7,794 bases of DNA from Acidovorax sp. Its GTDB lineage: Bacteria > Pseudomonadota > Gammaproteobacteria > Burkholderiales > Burkholderiaceae_C. The notes beneath the pieces are model-generated. The model searched no databases. It was given only the letters and a program-made list of their open reading frames with translations, and was not told where the DNA came from. The DNA lies in the NCBI GenBank assembly GCA_011620245.1, contig WOZN01000084.1, forward strand, positions 1 to 7,794. Direction: 5' to 3'. The translations under genes were made by a program, and so were the position numbers. Positions 1 through 6,515 of the stretch are shown here, piece by piece. Position 1 is the stretch's first letter; the number at the start of each line of letters is the position of its first letter.

Positions 1-1657
1 CGAACTTGCCGTCGAGGTTCAGCCCCGGCGTGACGATGGTGGACTTGATCGGGTCGAGCATGTTGAAGCCGTCGGCCAGCTCGCCAAAACCGTGCCACTT
101 GCTGCCGGTCTTCTTGCTCTTGCTGTCGCTGCGGATGATCCAGTCTTCGGCACGGCCGATGCCCTCGTCCACGAGCTTGTCGGGGCCCCAGACCTTGAAC
201 CACCAGTCGTTCTTGCCAAATTCATGCTCAACCTGCCGCATGGCGCGGCGGAAGTCGAGCGCTTCGAGAATGCTCTCTTCCACCAGCGCGGTGCCGCCGG
301 GCGGCTCCATCATGGCGGCCGCCACATCGCAGCTGGCGATGATGCTGTACTGAGGGCTGGTGCTGGTGTGCATCAGGTAAGCCTCGTTGAACAGGTGGCG
401 GTCGAGCTTGGTGGTCTGCGAATCCTGCACCAGCACATGGCTGGCCTGGCTGATGCCGGCCAGCAGCTTGTGGATGGACTGCGTGGCGTAGGTCACCGAA
501 TACTTGGGGCGCAAGCGCTTCTTGCCCATGGCGTGGTAGCTGCCGTAGAACGGGTGAAAGGCCGCGTGCGGCAGCCAGGCCTCATCGAAATGCAGGTTTT
601 CCACATAGCCGTCGAGCATGCCCTTGATGGTCTCGGTGTTGTAGAGCACGCCATCGTAGGTGGACTGCGTGAGCGTGAGCACGCGCGGCTTGACCTTCTC
701 AGCTTGAACGCCCTTGAGCAGCGGGTTGGCCTTGATCTTGGCCTGGATGGCTGCGGGCTCGAACTCGCTTTGCGGGATCGGGCCGATGATGCCGAAATGG
801 TTGCGCGTGGGCTTCATGAACACGGGGATGGCCCCGGTCATGATGATGCTGTGCAGGACGGACTTGTGGCAGTTGCGGTCCACCACCACCACATCGCCCG
901 GCGCCACGGTGTGGTGCCACACCATCTTGTTCGACGTACTGGTGCCGTTGGTGACAAAAAAGCAATGGTCGGCGTTGAAGATGCGCGCCGCATTGCGCTC
1001 GCTCTCACCAATGGCGCCGTTGTGGTCCAGCAGCTGGCCCAACTCTTCCACCGCATTGCACACATCGGCGCGCAGCATGTTCTCGCCATAAAACTGGTGG
1101 TACATCTGGCCCACCGGGCTTTTCAGAAAAGCCACGCCGCCCGAATGGCCGGGGCAATGCCAGCTGTACGAGCCGTCTTCGGCGTAGTCGAGCAGCGCCT
1201 TGAAGAACGGCGGCTGCAGGCCCTCCAGGTAGCTCTTGGCCTCGCGGATGATGTGCTTGGCCACGAACTCGGGCGTGTCCTCGAACATGTGGATGAAGCC
1301 ATGCAGCTCGCGCAGGATATCGTTGGGCAGATGGCGGCTGGTCTTGGTCTCGCCGTGCACATAGATCGGCACCTCGGCATTCTTGCGCCGCACTTCGCCA
1401 ATGAAATTGCGCAAACTCAGCACGATGGGGTCGAGCCCCTCGTTCGCCGTGAATTCCTCATCGTCGATGGACAGAATGAAGGCACTGGCGCGGCTTTGCT
1501 GCTGGGCAAACTGCGAGAGATCCCCGTAGCTGGTAACCCCGACCACCTCGAAGCCCTCAGTCTCTATGGCTTGCGCCAGCGCACGAATGCCGAGGCCCGA
1601 GGTGTTCTCGGAACGATAGTCCTCATCGATGATGATGATGGGAAAGCGAAACTTCAT
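1..1657 (-). CDS. Arg/Lys/Orn decarboxylase, PLP-dependent, partial (C-terminus beyond window)
   Basis: This gene encodes a fold-type I PLP decarboxylase that converts a basic amino acid (arginine, lysine or ornithine) to its amine and CO2 in the cytoplasm, feeding polyamine synthesis or acid resistance. Reading from the ATG at 1657, 552 codons are visible with no stop; family members are about 750 residues, so roughly 200 C-terminal residues lie outside. Residues 1-150 form a response-regulator-like wing domain (start MKFRFPIIIIDEDYRSEN). The PLP domain follows: WHCPGHSGGVAF with the PGH at 169-171, TNGTSTSNK at 236-244, DRNCHKS, the pyridine-binding Asp358 in HFDEAW, and the Schiff-base Lys397 in SIHKLLAG. 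The C-terminal motif YLMHTSTSPQY is also present. A good ribosome site, GGAGG (1664-1668 on the opposite strand), lies 7 bases before the ATG. The wing domain marks the inducible AdiA/LdcI/LdcA class. Substrate cannot be decided from sequence, so no symbol is given. It is divergent from the nfeD gene. Confidence 0.95.
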   Translation of the reverse strand, partial: MKFRFPIIIIDEDYRSENTSGLGIRALAQAIETEGFEVVGVTSYGDLSQFAQQQSRASAFILSIDDEEFTANEGLDPIVLSLRNFIGEVRRKNAEVPIYVHGETKTSRHLPNDILRELHGFIHMFEDTPEFVAKHIIREAKSYLEGLQPPFFKALLDYAEDGSYSWHCPGHSGGVAFLKSPVGQMYHQFYGENMLRADVCNAVEELGQLLDHNGAIGESERNAARIFNADHCFFVTNGTSTSNKMVWHHTVAPGDVVVVDRNCHKSVLHSIIMTGAIPVFMKPTRNHFGIIGPIPQSEFEPAAIQAKIKANPLLKGVQAEKVKPRVLTLTQSTYDGVLYNTETIKGMLDGYVENLHFDEAWLPHAAFHPFYGSYHAMGKKRLRPKYSVTYATQSIHKLLAGISQASHVLVQDSQTTKLDRHLFNEAYLMHTSTSPQYSIIASCDVAAAMMEPPGGTALVEESILEALDFRRAMRQVEHEFGKNDWWFKVWGPDKLVDEGIGRAEDWIIRSDSKSKKTGSKWHGFGELADGFNMLDPIKSTIVTPGLNLDGKF

Positions 1658-1796
1658 GTGCAGCCTCCGTGCAACCGTGCCATGCCCGGCCAAAAAACGA
1701 AACAGGCGCGAAGTGTAAGGAATAAGCATGACCTGCCTTTGGCTTGCCATTCTTTTGACCCAGAATGGGGTGCACCAAAGACGGACAAACAAGGAC

Positions 1797-1878
1797 ATGA
1801 CTTACGCAAAACAGGCCCGGGCAAGCCGCCTGCCACAAAGGCAGGTACCGTTGTGGCATCCTTGTTTGCGTAAGTCAT
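1797..1878. repeat. 82-bp block bounded by perfect 14-bp inverted repeats
   Basis: ATGACTTACGCAAA at 1797-1810 is repeated exactly in inverted orientation at 1865-1878. Two mutually exclusive smaller hairpins lie inside: GCCACAA (1832-1838) with TTGTGGC (1851-1857), and CCTGCC (1829-1834) with GGCAGG (1840-1845). The short word AAGGA occurs one base outside each end in direct orientation (1791-1795 and 1880-1884), which could be a target duplication, although the right copy is also the ribosome site of the next gene. The block sits between two divergent genes, so it could be an operator or attenuating hairpin for nfeD, or a tiny MITE-like element. The repeats are directly visible; the role is inference. 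Confidence 0.75.
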
Positions 1879-1890
1879 AAAGGAGTCGGC

Positions 1891-2316
1891 ATGGAGGAAT
1901 CCACTATCTGGTGGTTGTTGGCAGGCGTGGCGGTGGTCGCCGAACTGCTGACGGGCACGTTCTATCTGCTGATGCTGGCGCTGGGGCTTGCAGCCGCAGC
2001 ATTGGCCGCCCAGCTGGGCCTGCCAATGACCGTGCAGATCATCACAGCCGCTCTTGTGGGCGGCGGCGCTGTGGTGGCATGCTACCAATTCAAAAAGAAA
2101 CGACCCGGCGACCCGTCTGCCCGCGCTGATCGCAGCGTGAATCTGGATGTGGGCGAAACCGTCATGATCGACAGCTGGAATGCCGACGGCACCGCCAGCG
2201 TGAAATACCGCGGCACCCAATGGACCGCCATTCATCGCCCGGGCGTCACACCTTCCACCGGCATGCACCGCGTGGCCGAACTGGTGGGCAGCCGCCTGCT
2301 GGTGGAGCCGATCTGA
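1891..2316 (+). CDS. Short NfeD-family membrane protein (YbbJ-like)
   Basis: This 141-residue protein resembles the short NfeD class, which lacks the ClpP-like serine protease domain of long NfeD. The N-terminus holds closely packed hydrophobic segments at about 7-27, 28-44 and 47-66, followed by a basic stop (KKKR). Residues 80-141 form the soluble OB-fold-type domain seen in NfeD proteins (VGETVMIDSW..GTASVKYRGTQWTAI..VAELVGSRLLVEPI). Short NfeD proteins usually partner with an SPFH/stomatin protein in membrane organisation or quality control; the E. coli counterpart pair is qmcA-ybbJ. The SPFH gene follows 36 bases downstream on the same strand, supporting an operon. The start is set by AAGGAG (1880-1885) five bases before the ATG. 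No catalytic function should be expected. The molecular role of this family is poorly defined. Confidence 0.88.
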   Translation: MEESTIWWLLAGVAVVAELLTGTFYLLMLALGLAAAALAAQLGLPMTVQIITAALVGGGAVVACYQFKKKRPGDPSARADRSVNLDVGETVMIDSWNADGTASVKYRGTQWTAIHRPGVTPSTGMHRVAELVGSRLLVEPI

Positions 2317-2352
2317 AGTCACTTTTCACATAAAACTACCGGAAAGGCTCCC

Positions 2353-3267
2353 ATGGAAATCGCCATCGTCATCTTTGTCATCGCCATCATCTTTATCGCG
2401 CGTTCCGTCAAGGTCGTGCCCCAACAAAACGCCTGGGTGAAAGAGCGGCTGGGCAAATACGCCGGCACGCTCACGCCGGGCCTGAATTTTCTGGTGCCGT
2501 TTGTGGACAAGGTGGCCTACAAGCACAGCCTGAAAGAAATCCCGCTCGATGTGCCCAGCCAGATCTGCATCACCCGCGACAACACCCAGCTGCAGGTGGA
2601 CGGCATCCTGTACTTTCAGGTGACCGACCCCATGCGCGCCAGCTACGGCTCATCCAACTACATCATGGCCGTCACCCAACTGGCCCAGACCTCGCTGCGC
2701 AGCGTGATCGGCAAACTCGAACTCGACAAGACATTTGAAGAGCGCGACATCATCAACGCCCAGGTGGTCCAGGCCATCGACGAAGCGGCCCTCAACTGGG
2801 GCGTGAAAGTGCTGCGCTACGAGATCAAGGACCTGACTCCCCCGAAGGAAATCCTGCACGCCATGCAGGCCCAGATCACCGCCGAACGTGAAAAACGCGC
2901 CCTGATCGCCGCCTCCGAAGGCCGCCGCCAGGAACAGATCAACATCGCCACCGGTGAACGCGAGGCCTTCATCGCCCGCTCCGAAGGCGAAAAGCAGGCC
3001 GTGATCAACAAGGCTGCCGGCGAAGCCGCATCGATCAAGGCCGTGGCCGAAGCCAACGCCGAAGCCATCGAGCGCGTGGCCGCCGCCATCCGCCAGCCCG
3101 GCGGCGAGCAAGCCGTGCAGCTCAAGGTGGCTGAAAAAGCTGTGGAGGCCTATGGCAAAGTGGCCCAGGACGCCACCACCACCCTCATCGTGCCCAGCAA
3201 CATGACCGAGGTGTCGGCACTGATCGGGTCGGCCATGAAGATGGTTCAGGCCCAGAAGGCCAGCTGA
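2353..3267 (+). CDS. qmcA: SPFH/stomatin-like membrane protein (QmcA/paraslipin type)
   Basis: A 304-residue SPFH-domain protein. One N-terminal hydrophobic segment (about 2-16) anchors it in the inner membrane. The SPFH domain covers about 17-185, starting VKVVPQQNAWVKERLGKY and including TPGLNFLVPFVDKV, the ITRDNTQLQVDGILYFQVTDP stretch and LRSVIGKLELDKTFEERD. Residues about 185-255 form an Ala/Glu-rich helical region with repeated EGE/GE motifs, as in stomatins, and the tail ends in TEVSALIGSAMKM. Length and layout match E. coli QmcA. Such proteins assemble into large rings or microdomains and, in E. coli, act with FtsH-type proteolysis and NfeD partners; that role is transferred from the family. 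The ribosome site is GGAAAGG (2341-2347), five bases before the ATG. The gene order here is nfeD then SPFH, the reverse of E. coli. The symbol is by homology and the family has several paralogous groups. Confidence 0.9.
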   Translation: MEIAIVIFVIAIIFIARSVKVVPQQNAWVKERLGKYAGTLTPGLNFLVPFVDKVAYKHSLKEIPLDVPSQICITRDNTQLQVDGILYFQVTDPMRASYGSSNYIMAVTQLAQTSLRSVIGKLELDKTFEERDIINAQVVQAIDEAALNWGVKVLRYEIKDLTPPKEILHAMQAQITAEREKRALIAASEGRRQEQINIATGEREAFIARSEGEKQAVINKAAGEAASIKAVAEANAEAIERVAAAIRQPGGEQAVQLKVAEKAVEAYGKVAQDATTTLIVPSNMTEVSALIGSAMKMVQAQKAS

Positions 3268-3280
3268 ACCCAGCCTCTTT

Positions 3281-3299
3281 TGGTGCCAGCAAGGCATCA
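3281..3299 (+). terminator. Weak hairpin after the SPFH gene
   Basis: TGGTGCC (3281-3287) can pair with GGCATCA (3293-3299) across a five-base loop, with one G-U pair. It begins 14 bases after the SPFH stop. There is no U tract (the next bases are GCCCCC), so it is not a classic intrinsic terminator. It could be a 3'-end stabiliser or chance. Confidence 0.3.
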
Positions 3300-3325
3300 G
3301 CCCCCAATACCCCTATACCTGTGGC

Positions 3326-3331
3326 TATAAT
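3326..3331 (+). promoter_or_regulatory. -10 box of the tRNA-Ser promoter
   Basis: A perfect TATAAT lies 10 bases upstream of the mature tRNA 5' end, as expected for a sigma-70 tRNA promoter. The transcript would start about at 3338, leaving a very short leader for RNase P. No good -35 hexamer is seen 16-18 bases upstream. A minimal -35 or strong -10 dependence is therefore likely. Confidence 0.7.
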
Positions 3332-3341
3332 CAAAGGCTTC

Positions 3342-3431
<90 letters not shown>

Positions 3432-3438
3432 GATATAG

Positions 3439-3469
3439 CCCTAAGTGATTGATTCACTTGGGGTTTTTT
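3439..3469 (+). terminator. Rho-independent terminator of tRNA-Ser
   Basis: A 10-bp stem (3439-3448 with 3454-3463, one T-G wobble) encloses the five-base loop TTGAT and is followed directly by six T residues (3464-3469). It starts seven bases after the CCA end, so it closes a monocistronic tRNA transcript. Confidence 0.92.
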
Positions 3470-3486
3470 CTTTTGCGGATTGCATT

Positions 3487-3508
3487 CCCGCCCAAACACC
3501 CGCCCAAA
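3487..3508. repeat. Two direct copies of CCCGCCCAAA
   Basis: The 10-mer CCCGCCCAAA occurs at 3487-3496 and again at 3499-3508, a 12-base period, about 55 bases past the tRNA 3' end. Short direct repeats near a tRNA can be arm-type integrase sites left at an attachment junction. No integrase gene is present in the window, so this is only a suggestion. The surrounding 3470-3556 shows no coding sequence. Confidence 0.55.
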
Positions 3509-3556
3509 GTTAACCCGGTAGGGTCTGCATTTGATTGCAGCGGGGATCGGCGGGCT

Positions 3557-3715
3557 TCAAGGTGTTGCGCATGGCGCGAATCCATAGCCGGGATCGCGTG
3601 AAAAGGTGAAGCTAGACCGGATGGCCTTGCCCTTTGTCGGATGTAGGGTCACCGTCACACGTAGGCGCTTGCGGCCATCGTGAACATCCATGCCCATGGG
3701 TTCGGGCAATGTCAC
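3557..3715 (-). pseudogene. Small orphan reading frame, possible decayed gene
   Basis: A minus-strand frame of 52 residues runs from a GTG (3715) to TGA (3557-3559). It includes the stretch MGMDVHDGRKRLRVTVTLHP followed by TKGKAIRSSFTFSRDPGYGF. Its composition (basic, alternating strand-like residues, no repeats) looks protein-like, but I do not recognise the family. No ribosome site is evident at the GTG; the first internal ATGs would give an even shorter product. The frame stays open upstream only as far as an in-frame TGA at about 3745, so if it was once longer, its 5' part was probably lost where the transposase remnant now begins. It lies downstream of the ATPase gene on the same strand. 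It could be a true small gene, a gene tail, or noncoding DNA. Confidence 0.3.
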
Positions 3716-3721
3716 GTCTAG

Positions 3722-3864
3722 CAGACTGTCGGACTTAACACCTCAAATCCCCCCCTTCCAGCTACAAAAAGAATAGCCAAATGATAAAATGGCTCCAGCA
3801 CCGAGAGACCATTCTGACCATGTCCAACTTCATACCCACCGACCGCAAGACCGACTATCTGTTG
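3722..3864 (+). mobile_element. Left-end remnant of an IS1182-like insertion sequence
   Basis: This stretch contains the 5' end of a transposase gene and about 100 bases of leader. The right limit, about 3864, is where the transposase-like reading stops and the end of the ATPase gene begins. The left limit is a guess: the DNA changes character near CTAG (3718-3721), followed by CAGACTGTCGGACTTAA, which could be the terminal inverted repeat. The leader contains an AT-rich patch (3765-3790) that may hold the old promoter. No right end is present in the window, so the element cannot be complete. Confidence 0.55.
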
Positions 3865-3948
3865 GTTGTGGATGAAGCCTCTATCGACCGAGCCACTACC
3901 CCCAAATCCCTCCAAGCCGCAGGATGGCAGGTGAAGATCAGCACCTGA
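3820..3948 (+). pseudogene. Transposase N-terminal fragment (IS1182-like), truncated
   Basis: From ATG at 3820 the frame reads MSNFIPTDRKTDYLL, the start I recall for IS1182-family (DDE) transposases, which normally continues PPS..DEWLPE.HLARFVVEV. Here the match stops after 15 residues (3864). The frame then continues out of context as VVDEASIDRATTPK and so on to TGA at 3946-3948, reading the antisense of the ATPase gene end. The product cannot be an active transposase. An upstream in-frame ATG at 3781 exists but is less likely as a start. The family assignment rests on a short N-terminal match from memory, so it is moderate. Confidence 0.6.
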
Positions 3949-6515
3949 TGCCGCTGCGCCGCGTCATACAGCACCCGCTTCATCTGCCCCAACCTGTCGT
4001 CGTCGGTGTTTACCAGGGCGTCGTCCAAGATCAACAGCGTGGGTCGGCCAGCTTCCTGCAGCAGGTCGGCATACGCGAGCCGCGCCACGATACCCATCTG
4101 CTCGCGTGTGCCCACGCTCAGTTCCTCAAACTCGCCGCTCTCCTGCCCGCGCGGGCCAATGCGGGTGATGGCGCCGGGCGAGAGGTCGTCGGCCACTTCG
4201 ATGCGCGCGCCTGGGAACAGGATGCCCAGGTAATGGTCGAGGTGCTTCTGCAGCGGCGCGCGCAGGCGACTGGCCAGTGCTGATCGCTTCTCGCGCAGCA
4301 GGCCCAGCAGGTGGTCCAGCGCGGCGGCGCGGCGGGTCAGTTCGTCGGCGCGGCGGGTGGCGGCGTCAAGCTCGCGCTGGCGCTCAGCACCCTGTTCTTC
4401 CAGGCCCAGCGCACCCTTGGTTTCGAGATCCACTTCCAGCCGCATGATTTCTTGCCGACGGCGTTCGTGGGCTTCTTCCAGTTGCTGCGCGCTGCGCGCG
4501 AAGCGATCAACGTCCTGACGCAGCAGGGCCAGGTTCACGCTCTTGAGTTCGGCGGCTGTGGCCTCGACACGCTGCTGGGCGGTGGCTTCTTGCGCCAGCG
4601 CATCGCTCAGCGACTGCCGTACGACGGCCACACGCTGTGCGCGTTGGGCGTCGTTGGCCGTGGCTTGGGCGGCGGCCAGTTCCTGGCGCGCGGTGACGTG
4701 GTCGCTCTGTGCCTTGCCGACGGTCACACGGGACTGGTTGAGCGCGGCAGTTGCGGCTTCCAGTGCAGCGGCTGCGCGTTCGGCCTGTGCCCGTGCCGTG
4801 GCAAGGTCCGGCAGATCGCCGTCACCGGGCGCCGGCTGTGGCAAGGCGGCAAGGGCCGCGCGCAGTTCTTCCGCGCGTACGGTGCGGGATGCTAGTTCGG
4901 CTTCCAGCGCGTCCACGCCCTTGGGGGCCAAGGCTTCCAACACCTTCTGGCTGGCCTTGGCGTCCTGCTGCCGCTGCGCGGCCTGGCGTGCACGCTCTTC
5001 GGTTTCGGCCAGGTTGGAAACGGCCAGTTTCTGAAGCAAGGCGGTCAGCTCGGCCGAGATGTCATCGCGCTGCGCCGTGAGCGCCGGGATGTCGGCGCCG
5101 CCGGGTTGCACGGCGATGCGGCCGACGCCGTCGATCTGAATCTCCGTGCGGCTCACCACCGTGCGGCGTGCATGGCCCTTTAAGTCTTCGTCGCCCAGGC
5201 ACAGCGATTGGCCTTCGAGCAGATCGAATTCCAGCACAGTAGCGGCGGCATCCAGGCGCACGCCGACATCGCGTAGCGACTCCGAAAGCTGCTTGATTTT
5301 TTTCAGATCCACCGGGGGGATGGCCATAGCCTCTGCCTCGGCTTGCAGGCGGGCCAAGCGGGTGCGTTCGTCGCGCGCTCGGGTGAGCGCGTCCGTCATG
5401 GTTGCGAGCGTGGTTTCCAGTTCGCCTGCGGCGCGGGCCGTCTCGGCGCGCGTGGCGGCTGAACGCACCCGCTCCAGCATCTGGCGGGCCTGCGCGTCGG
5501 CGGCCATGGCCTCGCTATGCCGCCGCTCCCAGGATTGCACCTCGGTCTGCGCGGTGGCTTCCGCTGCAGCCCGCTTGTCCAGCGCTTGCTGGCGCGTTGT
5601 CACGGCCGCATCGTCGCGGGCAAATGCCTCCAGCTCCGAGCGGTGGGAGGCCGTCTGCGCGCGCCACTGCTGCAGGGCGGCCTGTTCGGCCTGTCGTCGC
5701 GCTTCAAGCCCCTGCGCCACTTCCAGCCGGGCTTGCGCCAGCCGGTGCTGCTCGCGAATGCCGATCCAGGGGCGTTCCTGTTCGTCGCGCTGGTGCTCAA
5801 GGCGCAGGGCGGCAAGTCGGTCAACGCTGCCTTGGTAGGCAGCGATGTCCCGGTCTAGCGCGGCCAGCGCATCCTTCAGCTCGGCCTTGCGCTGCAAGGC
5901 GGCGGCGTAGTCTCCTTTGGGGTTGCCAGCGGCAGGTGTCAGCAGTTCGTTGCGCTCGGTTTCCACGGCCCGCAACACGACGTCTCCACTAGAGGACGTC
6001 AGGTCACCCAGCGACTCGCCCAACACTTGCCGCAGGTGGTCTGCCGCGTAGGTCACGGCGTCGGCCAGTTGGTGCGAAGTGCCTTGCCGAATCCAGAGCA
6101 GCCCGGGAATGCCCATGTGCTCGGGCGCGCTGGCGCCTTTGCCCGGGAACTTGAAACCGAGCAACTGGGCCAGATGGTCTTCGGCAGCGACACCGTCCAG
6201 CGATGGCTGCCCTTCAATGGTCAGATCACAACGCTTCTTGCCCAGAAACACCTTGGTGAGGTGGTAACGCTTCTCACCCATGTCGAATTCCACTTCGACC
6301 GTGGGTGTGGCTGAAGAGTCGCCCCAGGGCCGCAGGTGTTCCACGCTACCCGAGCGGTGCCGCTCAAAGAAGGCCGCACGAATGGCCTCGGCCACGGTGG
6401 ACTTGCCGGACTCGTTAGGAGCGGCGACCAAGTTGAGCCCGTCGGCAAAGTCGTCAATCACCAAGGGTTCGCGGAAGCGCTTGAAGTGCTCGATGCGCAG
6501 TTTTCGCAGCTTCAT
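3855..6515 (-). CDS. Rad50/SbcC-like (YhaN-type) AAA ATPase
   Basis: This 886-residue protein has SMC/Rad50 architecture: N- and C-terminal halves of an ABC-type ATPase joined by a long coiled coil. The N-terminal segment is MKLRKLRIEHFKRF with Walker A APNESGKST at 32-40 (Ala in place of the first Gly). Long Ala/Glu/Arg/Gln-rich helices cover about 200-400 and 480-750. At the C-terminus are a signature-like LSVGTREQ at 799-806, Walker B TLLILDD at 826-832 (Asp in place of catalytic Glu), a D-loop-like ALVNTDDDR, and a switch His864 in FTCHP. The middle (about 423-478) is a short strand-rich insert, and no CXXC zinc hook exists. It is expected to use ATP to open or close DNA-end access for its nuclease partner. 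The gene overlaps the nuclease gene by ATGA (6512-6515), so the two are translationally coupled. Its last two codons and TAG stop lie inside the transposase remnant, so the natural C-terminus may have been altered. Confidence 0.9.
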   Translation of the reverse strand: MKLRKLRIEHFKRFREPLVIDDFADGLNLVAAPNESGKSTVAEAIRAAFFERHRSGSVEHLRPWGDSSATPTVEVEFDMGEKRYHLTKVFLGKKRCDLTIEGQPSLDGVAAEDHLAQLLGFKFPGKGASAPEHMGIPGLLWIRQGTSHQLADAVTYAADHLRQVLGESLGDLTSSSGDVVLRAVETERNELLTPAAGNPKGDYAAALQRKAELKDALAALDRDIAAYQGSVDRLAALRLEHQRDEQERPWIGIREQHRLAQARLEVAQGLEARRQAEQAALQQWRAQTASHRSELEAFARDDAAVTTRQQALDKRAAAEATAQTEVQSWERRHSEAMAADAQARQMLERVRSAATRAETARAAGELETTLATMTDALTRARDERTRLARLQAEAEAMAIPPVDLKKIKQLSESLRDVGVRLDAAATVLEFDLLEGQSLCLGDEDLKGHARRTVVSRTEIQIDGVGRIAVQPGGADIPALTAQRDDISAELTALLQKLAVSNLAETEERARQAAQRQQDAKASQKVLEALAPKGVDALEAELASRTVRAEELRAALAALPQPAPGDGDLPDLATARAQAERAAAALEAATAALNQSRVTVGKAQSDHVTARQELAAAQATANDAQRAQRVAVVRQSLSDALAQEATAQQRVEATAAELKSVNLALLRQDVDRFARSAQQLEEAHERRRQEIMRLEVDLETKGALGLEEQGAERQRELDAATRRADELTRRAAALDHLLGLLREKRSALASRLRAPLQKHLDHYLGILFPGARIEVADDLSPGAITRIGPRGQESGEFEELSVGTREQMGIVARLAYADLLQEAGRPTLLILDDALVNTDDDRLGQMKRVLYDAAQRHQVLIFTCHPAAWRDLGVVARSIEASSTTNR

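Noticed and set aside
92..1873. A 593-codon plus-strand open frame
   Set aside because: It lies antisense to the decarboxylase, whose catalytic motifs and ribosome site are clear. Long antisense frames are common in GC-rich genes, and the translation (His/Val/Leu/Ala-rich) resembles no domain.
1654..2322. A 222-codon minus-strand frame across the intergenic region and nfeD
   Set aside because: It is antisense to the well-supported NfeD gene. Its stretch over the inverted repeat (reading MTYANKD) is a by-product of the repeat.
2650..3297. A 215-codon minus-strand frame opposite the SPFH gene
   Set aside because: Low-complexity Gly/Leu/His-rich translation antisense to a conserved SPFH gene; no ribosome site or known domain.
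3775..3794. AGCCA/TGGCT hairpin as a minus-strand terminator for the nuclease-ATPase operon
   Set aside because: Only a 5-bp stem with a 10-base loop; the following T run is interrupted, and it lies within the IS leader, so chance is as likely.
3470..3864. A CRISPR array or complete integrase gene in the tRNA-proximal gap
   Set aside because: There are only two copies of a 10-base repeat at 12-base spacing, and no frame with tyrosine-recombinase motifs.
3718..3915. A 65-codon minus-strand frame overlapping the ATPase 3' end
   Set aside because: It is mostly the reverse reading of the transposase remnant and the IS leader, with no ribosome site.
4311..5992. Several plus-strand frames of 110-230 codons opposite the ATPase coiled coil
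   Set aside because: They are Ala/Arg/Ser- or Gly-rich mirror images of the repetitive coiled-coil coding sequence, mutually overlapping, and without recognisable domains.
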